NCBI GenBank assembly: GCA_963995505.1
Contig: OZ023182.1
Location: forward strand, 12,454,707-12,518,706
Source of the DNA: Hypericum androsaemum
Taxonomy: Eukaryota > Streptophyta > Magnoliopsida > Malpighiales > Hypericaceae
Reading direction: 5' to 3'
Length of the DNA: 64,000 nucleotides
In this document: positions 49,558-61,870 of the stretch, in pieces
Position numbering within the stretch: position 1 is the first letter of the stretch
Layout of the letters: every line of letters begins with the position of its first letter
Translations under genes and position numbers: made by a program
Notes under the pieces: generated by a model
Seen by the model: only the letters and a program-made list of their open reading frames with translations
What the model was told of the DNA's origin: nothing
Databases searched by the model: none

Positions 49558-50302
49558 TTGATGGAGATAAAGAATGATATTAGTTTAGTCATTATCTATA
49601 ATTTTTATATTATTTATTAGGAGTTTGATTTCTAGTTTGATTTTATGTAATAAGTCTCTTTAGGTTCCTTATAAATACAACCTCTTATGTATTATTTTAG
49701 TTGGTTGAATATTGATTATTAAAATCAAGGGTTTCGGTATTTGTAGAATCGACAGATCGAGGCTTTTATCATATTTTTTCAGGTATTCTCATAATCAATG
49801 GATCGAGACTTTTATCATATTTTTTTGGGTATTTTCAAAATTAATTAATTCACGATTGCCTATTCACGTCCTCCCCTACATCAGTTTGGGCGCGAAGCAA
49901 GGTCAGAACCTCGCCAATATGTTCCGTCAAGGCGTCGATGTTGTGCTCAAGATGGTTGAGAGCAGCCACCTCCTTTGTGCTTCAAGTTTTAGAGGCATCG
50001 CAAAGGAGTGTTGACTGGTCACCGATACTAATTGATCCAGCGAAAGACATGTTAAAAAAGAATGATAGAGCCTTGAGTCGTGAATTCAAAAGAGAAATTA
50101 CTTAACGGAAAGACGGTTTAGAAAAACCCTAGTTTTATATTATCAAAATCAATCAATTAAAATAATACAGAAGAGGTTCTATTTATAAAGAACCAAAAAG
50201 ACCTATTACATAAAATCTAACTAGAAATCAAACTCCTAATAAATAATATATAAATTATAGATAATGACTAAACTAATATCATTCTTTATCTCCATCAAAA
50301 AT
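49558..50302 (-). mobile_element. Small retroelement-like structure with inverted promoter repeats
   Basis: The ends (49,558-49,740 and 50,128-50,302) are inverted copies sharing TGATGGAGATAAAGAATGAT and a TATA-like TTATAAATA. Between them, minus reads ATGTCTTTCGCTGGATC (from about 50,051) and, after a frame change, NIDALTEHIGEVLTLLRAQ, resembling the start of a plant Gypsy Gag. This is a non-autonomous element or an inverted pair of LTR pieces. Confidence 0.5.
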
Positions 50303-50559
50303 ACACAATGCGTAAGCCGAAACACTGACCTAGTCATAACATAAGTATGAGGCAGTTCCATGGATCAATTTTCTTGAATGATCTAGCTTCTAAGGTGGGC
50401 ACGTCTAGGGATATATGATCTAACAAATTTCAGTCTTTAAATGCACATAGTAAACCAAACCAAAATGAAACATACTGGCTATATATGGGCACCCAATTTC
50501 AGTCTTAACTTTGGTTTGACGGTAATTCACCAAACCAAAATTACAAAATTACACTTGCA

Positions 50560-53470
50560 AACATAACTAAATCACTAATCTTAGACCCAGTAACACAATA
50601 TTCAAAAAACTTCCACACCTTCTTCTCATTGTTGTAAAAATAGTAAACTAACAATGATGATGAGCCAACAATGCTAACAAACGTCATCCAAGAGTATTTC
50701 ATGATTTTAAACTTCACGGAGCCATTCTATCCAATGAGTACAAGGTACTCTGCTTGGAGACCACTCAGTTTCTAGTTCATTTCTTTCAATTGATCTTTAA
50801 TATTCTTCTTGAAAGAACTCTGCTCAGTCTACACTTTTTGCTATAGTAAAACAAAAATCTAGTAAACATCATAATAAATTATACTAAACAGTTTTGAATG
50901 AAAGTACTTATATTTTACCTCGTCACACTTAAAAAATTATTTGGATATTATCGACACTATGGCCTCAAATTAGCCATTAGTAAGTCCTTATTTTTTTAGT
51001 TTCGTCGCCAAATCATTGTCCATAAAACCACGGGAGGAGGAGCAGAAACGATGAACGATTGATTTCATCTGGAGAGAGGAAGAGTGTTAATATCACTGTA
51101 ATGACAATAGAAAAGTAACGTCGGCAATAGATAATTGATGAGAGGTTACCATGGTTGTGAGGGGTTATGGTAGAACTAGCGACGTTGTGGTTTTGATTTA
51201 AGGAGGGGAACTAATAACTGCGTGGTGGGGTTTAGGTTGGGGTAGGTTTAATGGGTTTGTTTATAATTTATATATACTATTTTTATATAACATTTTAGTT
51301 CTTTAAGCTTCTTTAACCATGGTGAAAAGTAACCGCGATTATTTGGGAATTTGCTTTCGACTCAAATTTTGCTCCGTGGGTCTCGTAACTGGTCAACATA
51401 ACTAAATCCCTAATCTTAGACCCAGTAACATAATACTAAAAAAAAATTCCACGCCTTCTTCACATTGTTGTAAAAACAGTTAACTAACTATGATGACGAG
51501 CCAACAAAGCTAACAAATGTCATCCAATAGTATTTCATGATTTCAAACTTCACGGAGTCATTCTTTCAACGATTATAGGGTGCTCTACTTAGAGAACACT
51601 CAGTTTCTGGTTCATTTCTTTCGATTGATCTTCAATGTTTTTCTTGAAAGAACTCTCCTCAGTTCACACCGTTTGCTCGAGTGAAAACCAAAATCTAGTA
51701 AACATCATAATAAATAATTCTAAAAAGTTTTGAATGAAAGTACTTATATTTTACCTCGTTACACTTCAAAAATAATTAAGATATTATCGATACTATGGCC
51801 TCGGATTGGCCATTAGTAAGTCCTTTTTTTTGTTTCGTCGCCAAATCATTGTCGATAAAACCATGGGGGGAGGAGTAGAAACGACGGACGATTGATTTCA
51901 TCTAGAGAGAGGGAGAGTATTAATATACACTATAATGACAATAGAAAAGTAAGAAAAAAAATGTGGCCAATAAATAATTGATGAGAGATAACCATGGTCA
52001 TGAGGGGATGTCGCAGAACTAGCGGCGTGATTTGTTTTTGGGCGGAGAACTAATAACTGCGCGGTGGAGTTTGGGTGGGGGCAAGTTTAGTGGTTGTTGT
52101 TAATGATTTATATTTACTATTTAGTTTTAATACTTTAACCTTCTTTAATCGTGGTGAAAAGTAAATGCGGTTATTTGGGAGTCTACTTCTGACTCAAATT
52201 TTGCTTAGTGGGCTCGGTAACTGGCCAACATAACTAAATCCCTAATCTTAGACCCAGTAACACAATACCCAAAAAAAAATTCCACACCTTCTTTTCATTG
52301 TCGTAAAATAGTAGACTAACAATGATGACAAGCCAACAACACTAATAAATGTCACCCAAGAGTATTTCATGATTTCAAACTTCACGGAGTCATTCTTTCC
52401 AACGAGTACATGGTACTTTTCTTGAAGACCAATCAGTTTCTAGTTCATTTCTTTTAATTGATATTCAATGTTCTTCTTGAAAAAACTCTCCTCAGTCCAC
52501 ACCTTTTGCTAGAGTGAAAACAAAAATTTAGTAAATGTCATAATAAATTATTTTAACCAATTTTGAATGAAAGTACTTATCTTTTACCTCGTTACCCTTC
52601 AAAAATGATTCGGATATTATCGACATTATGGCCTTAGATTGGCCATCAGTGAAACATTATTTTTTTATTTTCATTGCAAATCGTTGTCGATAAAAAAATG
52701 GGAGGAGCAGAAACGACGGACTATTGACTTCATCTGGAGAGAGGGAGTGTATTAATATACACTATAATGACAATTGAAAAGTAATGTGGATAATAGATAA
52801 TTGATGAGAGATTACCATGGTCATGAGGGGTTGAGGTGGAACTAGCAGCGTGGTGGTTTTTCTTTGGGAACTAATAATTGTGTGGTGGGGTTTGAGTGGG
52901 ATAGGTTTAGTGGGTGTTGTTTATAATTTATATATACTATTTTTATATTACATTTTAGTCTTTAACCTTCTTTAACCGTGGTGAAAAGTAACCGCGGTCA
53001 TTTGGGAGTGTTCTTTGGTCACAAATATTGATCTTTGGGCCCCGTAACTAGTCAACATAGCTAAACACCTAATCTTAGACCCAGTAACACAATACTCAAA
53101 AAAATTCCATGCTTTCTTCTCATTGTCGTAAAAAATAGTAGACTAATAATGATGACGAGCCAACAACGCTAACAAATGGCATCCAAGAGTATTTCATTAT
53201 TTCAAACTTGACAGAGTCATTCTTTTCAATGAGTACAGGGTACTCTGCTTGGAGACCATTCAGTCTCTAGTTCATTTCCTTTAATTGATCTGTTCTTCTT
53301 GAAAGAGCTCTGCTCAGTCCACACATTTTGCTAGAGTGAAAATAAAGTCTCTCTCGATAATAGATGAAGAGCAGAAATGTCTCTGAGGATTGTTGACTTC
53401 ATCTGGAGAGAGGGAGGGAGAGTGTTACTATTTTTGAGAAGCAAGAGTGTTAGAAAAGTAATGTGAAGCT
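50560..53470 (-). repeat. Tandem array of about 830-bp units derived from a membrane-protein gene
   Basis: The anchor TTAGACCCAGTAAC occurs at 50,581, 51,416, 52,248 and 53,075 (spacing 835, 832, 827). Three full units and a shortened fourth are visible. On minus each unit encodes a decayed exon: a coiled-coil-like FKKNI.DQLKEMN.KLS.LQ, then KYSWMTFVSIVGSSSLLVYYF (a likely membrane helix) and YNNEKKVWKFFE. It also carries a second short exon-like piece (NGQSEAIVSII) and a GT-rich intron start. Stops in every unit make them pseudogenes. I do not recognise the parent gene. Confidence 0.7.
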
Positions 53471-54120
53471 TACCATGGTTGATGCGTGGCTGACGGTGGT
53501 GGAACTTTGAAGAGGGGAACAGGGTGGCTGCAAGTAGATGTGTGGCTGTGGGGTAGGTTTATTTGGGGGGTAGGTTTAGTGTGTGTGGGGGGGAAATAAC
53601 GACCATTTTTGAGCTTTATTCTCGAGATGCAAAAGAAGCTGTCGCTTCGAAAATAAGACATAGACATACCAAGCTCAGTCAATTACTGACCTCTGTTTCG
53701 ACCGCATTTCAAGTAGGTCCAATGCTGAAAATTGTTATCTGGACACCCATGTTCGAATTTGGTGAAATATTATATATTTTTTAATAAATATTTAATATTG
53801 ATAATTTTAAAATATTTGAACTCAACAAATTCATTTGTTAGTTGATTTAATTAAATGTTAGTATGCGACAATTTTCCAATGGTAATCCATTTTCCAACAT
53901 TAACAATTAAGCTAATTATTGTACAAGCATTCCTAATGCGAAGTTTCTCACTTAAAAAAAAATAGGGATCTACGTTTAGAATTCAAGATCGTCGAATTAA
54001 TTAAGTTGATTTATTCAGTTGAAGTCGAATAAAACATTTGAATGTTAATAAATTTCTTTCAATAATTACTATATAATGTTAATTTTTTAAGGACACGTGA
54101 TTCGTGAACACATGATATGG
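53471..54120. other. Intergenic DNA without gene
   Basis: A G/T-rich stretch (53,500-53,600) borders the tandem array; the remainder is AT-rich. The short ORFs have no recognisable features. Confidence 0.5.
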
Positions 54121-54127
54121 GGAACAA

Positions 54128-55757
54128 AGAAAATAGGAAAAATACCATTTAAGTCCTATAGTTTACATGAATTTTGCGATATGATCTTGAGGTTTAGAAA
54201 CGATTTTTTTGGTAGTTTTGGTTTCACGTTTTTTGTTTTAGAGGCTCGGGAGCCTCCACGAACCAAAAATCAGCTTCGAACCTAAAAACGATGCCGTTTT
54301 AAAGGTGATGTGGCACATCACGTCAGACTTTTTTACCGGTTGGCAACGTGAGTTGACACGACTTAAATATATTTTTTAATCCCTTATCTTTTTATAAAAT
54401 TTCAAATTCGCCCTTTCGTCTTCGTCGTCGTCTTCTTCCTCTTCTCCCTTCTCTCTCCTCTTCGTCAAACCTATCCTAAAATTGGAGAACGAATCTGTAA
54501 TTTTTTTCAAATCTGGGCAGCTCCCATGAAATCTCCTATGAACAAGAAAACTGCCATTTTAATTGCCCTTAATTTAATCAAGAAACCCACATCTTCATCC
54601 CACAACAAGAAACCCAACATCTTCTTCCCCCAAAACCTCCAACCTCCACCCAAAACGACTCCGTCCGGTGGCTCCCCTCCTCTTCCCCCTTCCACAAATT
54701 CTTCCTCTTATCCTCCTTCAACCCCAGCACCCACTCCCCTTCCTTCCTCGCCTACACCCTCGACCCCTCCTCTCCATCCCCACCGCCTCGCGGACCCTGC
54801 CCTCCCCCGTCTCCTCTATAACCTCCGCCCCCTCCCTCTTAGCCGCCGGCACAGCTTCCGGGTCTGTTCACGTGTTCCCTCACTCGGTAGGCATTGAGAT
54901 GGAGCCCGTGGTGAAAGTTGGGGCCACAGGGGTTGGGTCGGCGGGGTTGATTTGAGCGACAGGGTGGACCCCAACGTCGGAGCCTAGTACAGAGGAGTTC
55001 CCTGTTCCTGGACACGTTTGAAGACGACGGAGACCATCTGAGCGAGGAGCGGACGGTGGAGAGAAGGACGCAAAGGACGGCAAGATTCAGATCGAGGTCC
55101 AGCGAGATCCACCTTGTCGGCAGGGGACTTTAGGTTGAATAAGGAGGAGATGGTCAATTTTACTAAAAACCAAGAGGTTGGTCACGAAGAGAAGGGAGAA
55201 AAAGGATTTTGAGCCATTGGGGTTGGGTTTGGCGAGATGGGTGTTCTTGACAAAGATGACGTGGAGCGAGGAGTTTAAGTGATTGGATGTTGTTGGTGTT
55301 TAATTTTACCTGTTGTTACGAAGCGGTAATTTAAATTTAAAAAATTGGGATTTGAATCATTTGATCACCCTTGACCTTGAGTCACAATCGATATTGATGG
55401 GTTAGTTGAAGGATTAAGTACAATTTGAAGATGGAGAAGGAGAAGGGGGGAGAGAGGGGAAGAAGAAAGGGGGGATTTGAAAAATTATAAAAAGATAAGG
55501 GATTAAAAAAGATATTTAAGTCGTGCCAATTCACGTTGTCAACCGGTAAAAAAAGTCTAACGTGGCGTGCCACATCACTCTTAAAACGGTGTCGTTTTTA
55601 AGTTCGAAGCTGATTTTTGGCTCAGAGAGGCTCCCGAGCCTCTAATGCAAAAAACGTGAAACTACAATTACCAAAAAAGTCGTTTCTAAATTTCAGGATC
55701 ATATCGCAAAATCCGTGTAAACCACAATACTCAAATGGTATTTTTTTCCTAATTTTT
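54128..55757. mobile_element. Mutator-like element with long terminal inverted repeats and captured segment (Pack-MULE-like)
   Basis: The left end (54,128-54,410, AGGAAAAATACCATTT..., TTTTGCGATATGATC, GAGGCTCGGGAGCC) and right end (55,480-55,757) are inverted copies of about 280 bp. The inside is about 1.05 kb, unlike its AT-rich surroundings: GC- and C-rich from 54,620 to 55,090, with no transposase. Long terminal repeats, no transposase and a GC-rich cargo are the pattern of Pack-MULEs. No clear 9-bp target duplication was seen. Confidence 0.65.
54526..54955 (+). pseudogene. Possible captured gene fragment inside the Mutator-like element
   Basis: Two overlapping plus frames look coding-like. 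One begins MKSPMNKKTAILIALNLIKK and becomes Pro/Ser-rich. The other reads SIPTASRTLPS..LLAAGTASGSVHVFP, which resembles the start of a WD-repeat blade. The frames do not join without a shift. The source gene is not identified. Confidence 0.35.
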
Positions 55758-56396
55758 ATACTACGATAATGCCAAGATTTAAAACCAAGATGATCTTAAA
55801 TTGAATTTCGCCTTGTGCTACCTTGTGCCGTTGGACTACAGCTTCTCTGACTTCCTATGAAATTATAGTCCTGGCTAATAGCGTTCCGGGTTTTATGAGA
55901 AATGGCTTATTTTCTTCTGGGGTCTTGGCTTTTTCACATTTCCCAGAAGCAATAACTTGTTTTAGTCACCAATCAAAGCATGCTCGAGAATCCACAACAC
56001 ACATCTTGGAGTGGTTACTTGTCATGTGGGTTCTCTCTTAAGAGTAATCAAGACTGTCAGGCGGAAAATGCGGACAGAAAGGGAAACAATGTTCCATATC
56101 CTTACGTATATGATGCTCCTGCGAGGCTTCAAGCATTCATAAACAAACTGAGTATACCAGATCTACTGAATTTGCAGTAACAAAAATGAAGAATGACGGA
56201 CAAGCCAGCGCCTTATTCCATGCGCGGATACCAAATATAAACAAGTCACGCATGCTCTTCTCATCCTCTGGCCATGTTGGTTGGTTGCTTGAGGAGAAAA
56301 GAAGAGTCCAAGAAGCAATTGCTTGGCAGGTCATGCGCAAGGAATCCATGCAAGATTATTCAATTAACACAGCAGGGACCATCGTGATTAGCACTG
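55758..56396 (-). other. Downstream region of the DCD gene, probable 3' untranslated region
   Basis: No minus or plus frame here has a recognisable domain. A 66-codon plus frame (55,980-56,180) ends shortly before the DCD gene stop. Transcript end is not determinable. Confidence 0.4.
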
Positions 56397-59174
56397 TTAG
56401 CGGAATGACAGGGATGGACCGGCGAAGGAGTAACGTGAGGAAACTGATGTAGGTAGAGTTTCTTGCTGGACAGTCGTAGATACCAGTTCACGGTGAACGG
56501 ATGAAGGTACGGGTACATGCTGAATTTCGGTATAGCGGGGCAACTGGTTGTAGTTGGACGGAGGAGCATCAACAGCATATTTTCTGTACAATTGATCCAA
56601 ACGATCATTTTCCATCCGTCGCAAGAGATCAGTATCAGGATGTTTACCGTCTCTCCTGTTATCAGCATAATAGGAACTAGCAGGGACCTCCTCTCTCCCA
56701 GGAGGTGGCAAGTATGTGTCCACTGATGAAGCACCATAGCGGTAAGCATGAAATGGATCCCGATCATGCATATATGACTCTGTTGTTGTAGTTAGCATAT
56801 GTGCTCCTGTATCAGGCGCACCACGTAGAACATGAAGATCATTTATCAGAGCTTCTCGATGAGTCATGTACAAAGGATCAGCAACAACTTCTCTTCGGGC
56901 AGCCACAGAATCTCTATACTCTGCCTCTCTATATTCCGCATCTTGCTGTCTAAGAAGGGCATGCCGTTCCCGGTCTTTTATATATGGATCTGAAGCAGAC
57001 TCTATATTCTGAGAGGCACTCAAAGATCTTCTCTCTCCCAGAAGACCGTAAGTTCGATACTCCCTCTCGCTCATGTATAAATTACGAGGCATTTCTTGTC
57101 TTTGTGGATCTCGATGCTCAGTATGTCGATCCATCTCACTAGAGAGCAAGGGATGACCCCTACCATCGATAGTAGAAATAGGCAAAGCTTCCCTTTCTAA
57201 GTGTCGTCCTGAATCTCTAACTCCCCTGTATCGTTCCCTATCCCAAACAGATCCAATTGCAGAAGGATGGACAGGTACTGCTTGCAGAGGCTGAGAAACA
57301 ACTGGGCGGAATAGCTGACTAAGCTTCTGTACCTAACATGAGAAATTAAAAATGAAGAAAAACATATTAACGTCATGAAGAGATATAAAAAATGGAAGAA
57401 AAAGAAAAGGTTAAGAGAAGTAGCAGATGGAGCCAGCAAATCTCACTTGTCTAACGGTAAGTTCTGGACGGAACTTGTTCTTCTCAAAGTAATTGTCTTT
57501 TATAGCCTTCTTGAAGACACTCTCAGAGAGTGGAAAACAGTCTTTATAGATACTGAACCTGACCTGAATTTTTAAAGCATGCTGGCTCAAACAAGGAATA
57601 TATACGAACTTTGATTAAAGAGAAGTGAAGATAGATACCTGAACTGGAAAACTGCCCCGAAAAGCCTTGGGTTCTAGCTTCAACCCACCAGAGGAAGATG
57701 CTTCATAGATCCCATACATAAGCCTGAGATCAAAATCATAGAGAAAAAGCTTAAGTCCATGCTTCACACTCAGCACAAGATCTTTCTTAGGCATTGACAC
57801 GCCCATGACACGATAGTGGAAACAATCTGGTTTAGTCTTTGCATTGCACATGAAGATCAAACCACCAAGTTTTCCCTTTTCCCCCTCATCTTGTCGTCTC
57901 TTCTCCTTCCCGTATGACTTCTTTTTGTCAATCTGATTCTTTGAGGTCCCTTCAGACCTTTCACTTTTATTTTCATGTCTTCGCTTTTGATGCCTCTTTC
58001 TTGTACCATGAGTATCGTCGTTCGTCTGAATCTTTTTGCCTTCCTCAACGTGCCTCTCCTCTTTATGGTTCATTCCTGTGTTCTCTTCTGTAGGAGTCTC
58101 CTTGAGATCTACATGCTTTGTTTTGTTGCTCTCTTTGAACCAATGAGAAGGAGCCTTATTTCCCTTTCTGAATCCCCCGTTAGCATGGTTCTTTCCCGTG
58201 TTCTCTTCTCCAGGAGTCTCCTTGAGATCTACATGCTCTGTTTTGTTGCTCTCTTTGAACCAATGCAAAGGAGCCTTATTTCCCTTTCTGAATCCCCCGT
58301 TAGCTTGGTTCTTTCCCGTGTTCTCTTCTCCAGGAGTCTCCTTGAGATCTACATGCTCTGTTTTGTTGCTCTCTTTGAACCAATGCAAAGGAGCCTTATT
58401 TCCCTTTCTGAATCCCCCGTTAGCTTGGTTCTTTCCTGTTTTCTCTTCTGCAGGAGTCTTCTTGAGATCCACATGCTCTATTTTATTGCTCACTTTATTG
58501 TTACTTTGCAGAGGAGTCTTGTTTCCTTTCCTGAATCCCCCCTTAGATTGAGGTGCAGCTTTAGCATTTTTAGCCTCCAAAGACTTGTTTGCAGAAGATT
58601 TTTTAAAGGCCATAGACCTGGCCGTCAGTTTACCGGGAGCTCTTTTCTGAGATTGCTGCCCTTTATTTGATTTTCCAGCAGAATTCTCAGCTTCCTCGGC
58701 ATAGGATGGGCCGCTAGGGTTCTCAGCTTCTCCACCATTTACAGGGTTGCTGGGATTCATAGTATCCTTGTTCTTCTCAGATGATGGTAGGTGAGTGGGA
58801 ACATCTGCTGCATCATGAGATCCCACATTGTCACTTACTGGCTCCATAGTCACTTTCCTGAATCTCCCCTTAGATTGAGGTGTAGCTTTAGCATTTTTTG
58901 CCTCCAAAGACTTGTTTGCAGAAGATTTTTTAAAGGCCTTAGACCTGGCCCTCAATTTACCGGGAGCTTTTTTCTGAGATTGATGTCCCTTATTCGATTT
59001 TCCGGCATAATTCTCAGCTTCCTCAACATAGGATGGGCCGCTAGGGTTCTCAGCTTCCCCACTGTTTACAGGGTTGCTAGGATTCACAACATCCTTGTTC
59101 TTCTCAGATGATGGCAACTGAGATGGAACATCTGCTGCATCCTGAGATCCCACATTGCCACTTTCTGGCTCCAT
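56397..59174 (-). CDS. DCD (Development and Cell Death) domain protein, 3 coding exons, 862 aa
   Basis: Exons on minus: 59174-57639, 57563-57447, 57332-56397, all GT-AG and phase 0. The DCD domain covers about 435-562 across all three exons: [82 protein letters not shown] proteins are plant-specific and include stress- and cell-death-linked proteins; their biochemical role is unclear. The N-terminus is Lys/Ser-rich with a 109-residue duplication (1-218) and four 40-residue repeats (212-372). The C-terminus is rich in Arg, Tyr and Glu. The Met chosen is the one that opens the repeat unit. The next upstream Met lies within an intron. Confidence 0.9.
58059..58541 (-). repeat. Four tandem 120-bp coding repeats in the DCD gene
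   Basis: In-frame units of 40-41 codons beginning GGFRKGNK and containing [13 protein letters not shown]. The middle two are almost identical in DNA; the first is most diverged. Confidence 0.85.
58521..59174 (-). repeat. Duplicated 327-bp coding block in the DCD gene
   Basis: Codons 1-109 (59,174-58,848) and 110-218 (58,847-58,521) are similar throughout: both start MEP.S.NVGS and end SKG.FRK. The junction lies at the second [10 protein letters not shown]. Confidence 0.85.
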
Positions 59175-59880
59175 AGTCAACCCGAGAGCAATTAGTTTCT
59201 GAAAGCCAAGCCAGCCGTGTTGCTGCAGCAAAAAGGAAAAGACTTGGTTGATATCAATCACCGAGCGACACACGCCAAAGGAACCTATCTATATTTATCA
59301 TCTCAGCGTGCTAAAGCAAGTCCCTCGACTGCTTAAATTAGTTCATAAGTTGCAATCCCAACATCTAACAAACATAAAGGTACCCGGGAAACGGTATCAC
59401 ACGAAATCCAGGATCAATTCTCACCACGAACTCTCAAATTCCCGAACAATCGCAATGCAAACCCTAGAAAACGCGAAAGACCTGAAACCCGCAGCAGCTT
59501 CAGGCACCAAAAAACACATAGCAACAAGCATAAATTATATAACCAAAGAACAGAACCTCCGAAAAGGCAAAAACAAACCCAATAAAAATTGGGACCATCA
59601 AACATCACAAGCACAAACCAGACCGCAGAAAAAACGTTTAGAACGATATAATTCCTCGCAACAAGACCCAATGAACCCTAATTGAATTGGGGGCAGATCT
59701 TTTTTCCAGATCCCCCGCTATGAAATCTAATTGGAATTGGGTCAACTCTTTTTTCCCGACAATTATTGTTTATTTTTAATGTTATTTCTTTAATTACAAG
59801 AGGATGAGCATGAGCATGAGCATGTGCGTACCTTGGGAGTTGGCCGCGAAGGGGAGTCGGAGACAAGAGAGGGTAGACGG
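59175..59880 (-). promoter_or_regulatory. 5' leader of the DCD gene with an intron
   Basis: A donor AAG|GTACGC (exon end 59,832) and an acceptor TTGCTGCAG (exon start 59,222) predict a leader intron of about 609 bp. The first exon lies near 59,832-59,880 (TCCGACTCCCC...). The intron begins with repeated CATGCT units (59,807-59,826). Frames inside the intron are not coding. Confidence 0.6.
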
Positions 59881-60480
59881 AAGTGGGGATTATAATAAAC
59901 GATGCGTTTTGCTGGTGTTGCTATATGCCGGGACGTGTTGAACTATTTTGTGGAAGTTTTTAGGGGGAATTATGCTCATTCTCCTGGTTTTTGGTATATT
60001 TCGTGCTCGTCCTTTGTATTACGGTAATCGATTAAAAACTTCAACCACCACTCCGTGTTAATCCGTCGACACCGTCGGGAGTCCATCCCGTGGGACTTCA
60101 AGGGCTCGTCAGCCTCCATGCAGCTCTCCGTCGCGATCGGCGCCAACCACATCTACGTCGCCATCGCGACCGCCGTCACCTACAAGTTCGACACAAGGGT
60201 TCGATTCGATTGGAGCCACCACCGGTGTCAACTACCTGTGTTCGTCGATCTCGACACTTGATTTTTGTCTGAATTTTTTATTTTGATTTTGATTTTTGTT
60301 CGCCGGAGAAGATGACCGGAGGTTTAAGTTGACCGGACCAAAGGTAAAATGGTCATTTCAGTAATAAAATAATAATATCTTGACCGCTGACGTTAGCGAG
60401 GAGCCTGAGAGTATAATTTTACCAATCCAAGGGTTTTTTTAATCAATTTCTGAAATACACGTGGCAAGCACAGAATATAC
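59881..60480. other. Region upstream of the DCD gene with a GC-rich patch
   Basis: At 60,055-60,260 plus reads DFKGSSASMQLSVAIGANHI and so on in a GC-rich patch, possibly a gene fragment of unknown origin. No start, splice or downstream exon could be supported. Confidence 0.35.
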
Positions 60481-60690
60481 CAAATGGCATAGAATGACAG
60501 GTTACAATAGAATGACATGACCGGTTATTTATTAAATGGCATACCCGATTATGTTAAATGACATGCCCTATTACGACCAAATGGCATGTCCGGTTACGTC
60601 AAATGGCATGCCCAGTTACGACAAATGACATGCCTAGTTACGACCAAATGGCATGCCCGATTATGAATAAATGGCATTCCCGGTTACTAT
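60480..60690 (+). repeat. Minisatellite of 21-26 bp units
   Basis: About eight imperfect units of AAATGGCATGCCCGGTTACG, with starts near 60,482, 60,534, 60,555, 60,579, 60,600, 60,621, 60,644 and 60,668. Confidence 0.75.
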
Positions 60691-60786
60691 AATAAATAAG
60701 TTAATACTTATAATAAAAAATAAAAAATTAGTTAAATAATATATCAGTTTGATTTATTACAGTATAATATACGAACAAAGAAAAAA

Positions 60787-61370
60787 TTTAAAAACCGCGG
60801 TCCGACCGGCAGTCCGACCAATCGGACCGCTACTTGGGATTAAATCCGGGTCGATTTTTACATAAAACCCAGAATGTGGTTCGACCGGCCAAAATCAGGT
60901 CGGACCGCCCGGTCAGGTACTTCCGGGTGAACCGGTTCGCCCGGATTAGAAAAGTTTGTGTTTATTTTTTTATTTTATCAGATTTAATTTAGAAACAAAA
61001 CCTCAACTTCTATTCTCGGAGTGTATATATCACTTTTGAATCACAATAAACTTATATTTTTAACAATTCTCGATAATATGTCAACTAAGTTAAACGAATT
61101 GAACTAATATGTCGAACAAGAAAACTTGTTTAATTCATGTTTGAAGACTTTATTTGGATAAATTGTATAACAAAGTTGCTAAATATGTGAAATTAATTGG
61201 TATTTTATCTTTTTTTACTCTAAATTAAATTTATCAAACTTTATTTAATAATATTAATATATAATATAAGTTCCGGTCGGACCGGCGGTCCAACCGGTCA
61301 GACCGGTCAAACCGGAAAATTTGAGATTCCCGGATCACCTTCCGAGTCGGTTTTAAAAATATTGAAAAAA
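60787..61370. mobile_element. Possible non-autonomous element with GGTCCGACCGG-rich inverted ends
   Basis: The left end (TTTAAAAACCG...GGTCCGACCGGCAGTCCGACC) and right end (GGTCGGACCGGCGG...CCGAGTCGGTTTTAAAAA) are inverted relative to each other and flank about 300 bp of AT-rich DNA without ORF. Target duplication not identified; superfamily unknown. Confidence 0.45.
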
Positions 61371-61489
61371 AGTTCAACCACAAGCGCCACCCCCAGCCCA
61401 CCAAAAATCGCTACACGTGCACGTGGTCTCCTCCCCGATTGTCCAATCCAGGCCCTATATATACATGCTAAAACTATTTTTATATTAAA

Positions 61490-61870
61490 ATCATAAAAAA
61501 TTAGAATACGATATAAAATCTCGATATTTAATATTTTTAAATTATATTTTTATGGTGTTAAGACGGCGATAAAGAAATTTATTTGAAGATAATTCATCTG
61601 ATGTAAAAATTATCAAACAAGCAAAACAAATACAAATTAAGCAAAACAAATATAAATTACTATCTTAAAATATTTTAAAAAATTAGTAAAACATGTAAAA
61701 TATATGTATTTATTAAAAAATATCAATTTATAAGAAAGTTAAGATCTAGATTTAACATTAAATTTTATGAAAAAATATTAGTTATCGTATAGAGGAGTAT
61801 ATAAATTTAGACACCGATACCGACTTTATATCAAAATTTTACATCAGTCTAGAGAGGTTATCAATTTTGT
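61490..61870 (+). repeat. AT-rich dispersed repeat (copy 2)
   Basis: Shares GTAAAATATATGTATTTATTAAAAAATATCA and the ending CAGTCTAGAGAGGTTATCAATTTTG with the copy at 47,046-47,575. No ORF. Confidence 0.5.

Noticed and set aside
57975..58670. 231-codon hydrophobic plus-strand frame
   Set aside because: Antisense of the tandem repeats in the DCD gene.
60055..60272. GC-rich frames as a real gene
   Set aside because: No splice-compatible neighbour, stop-limited and no recognised domain; kept only as an unresolved fragment.
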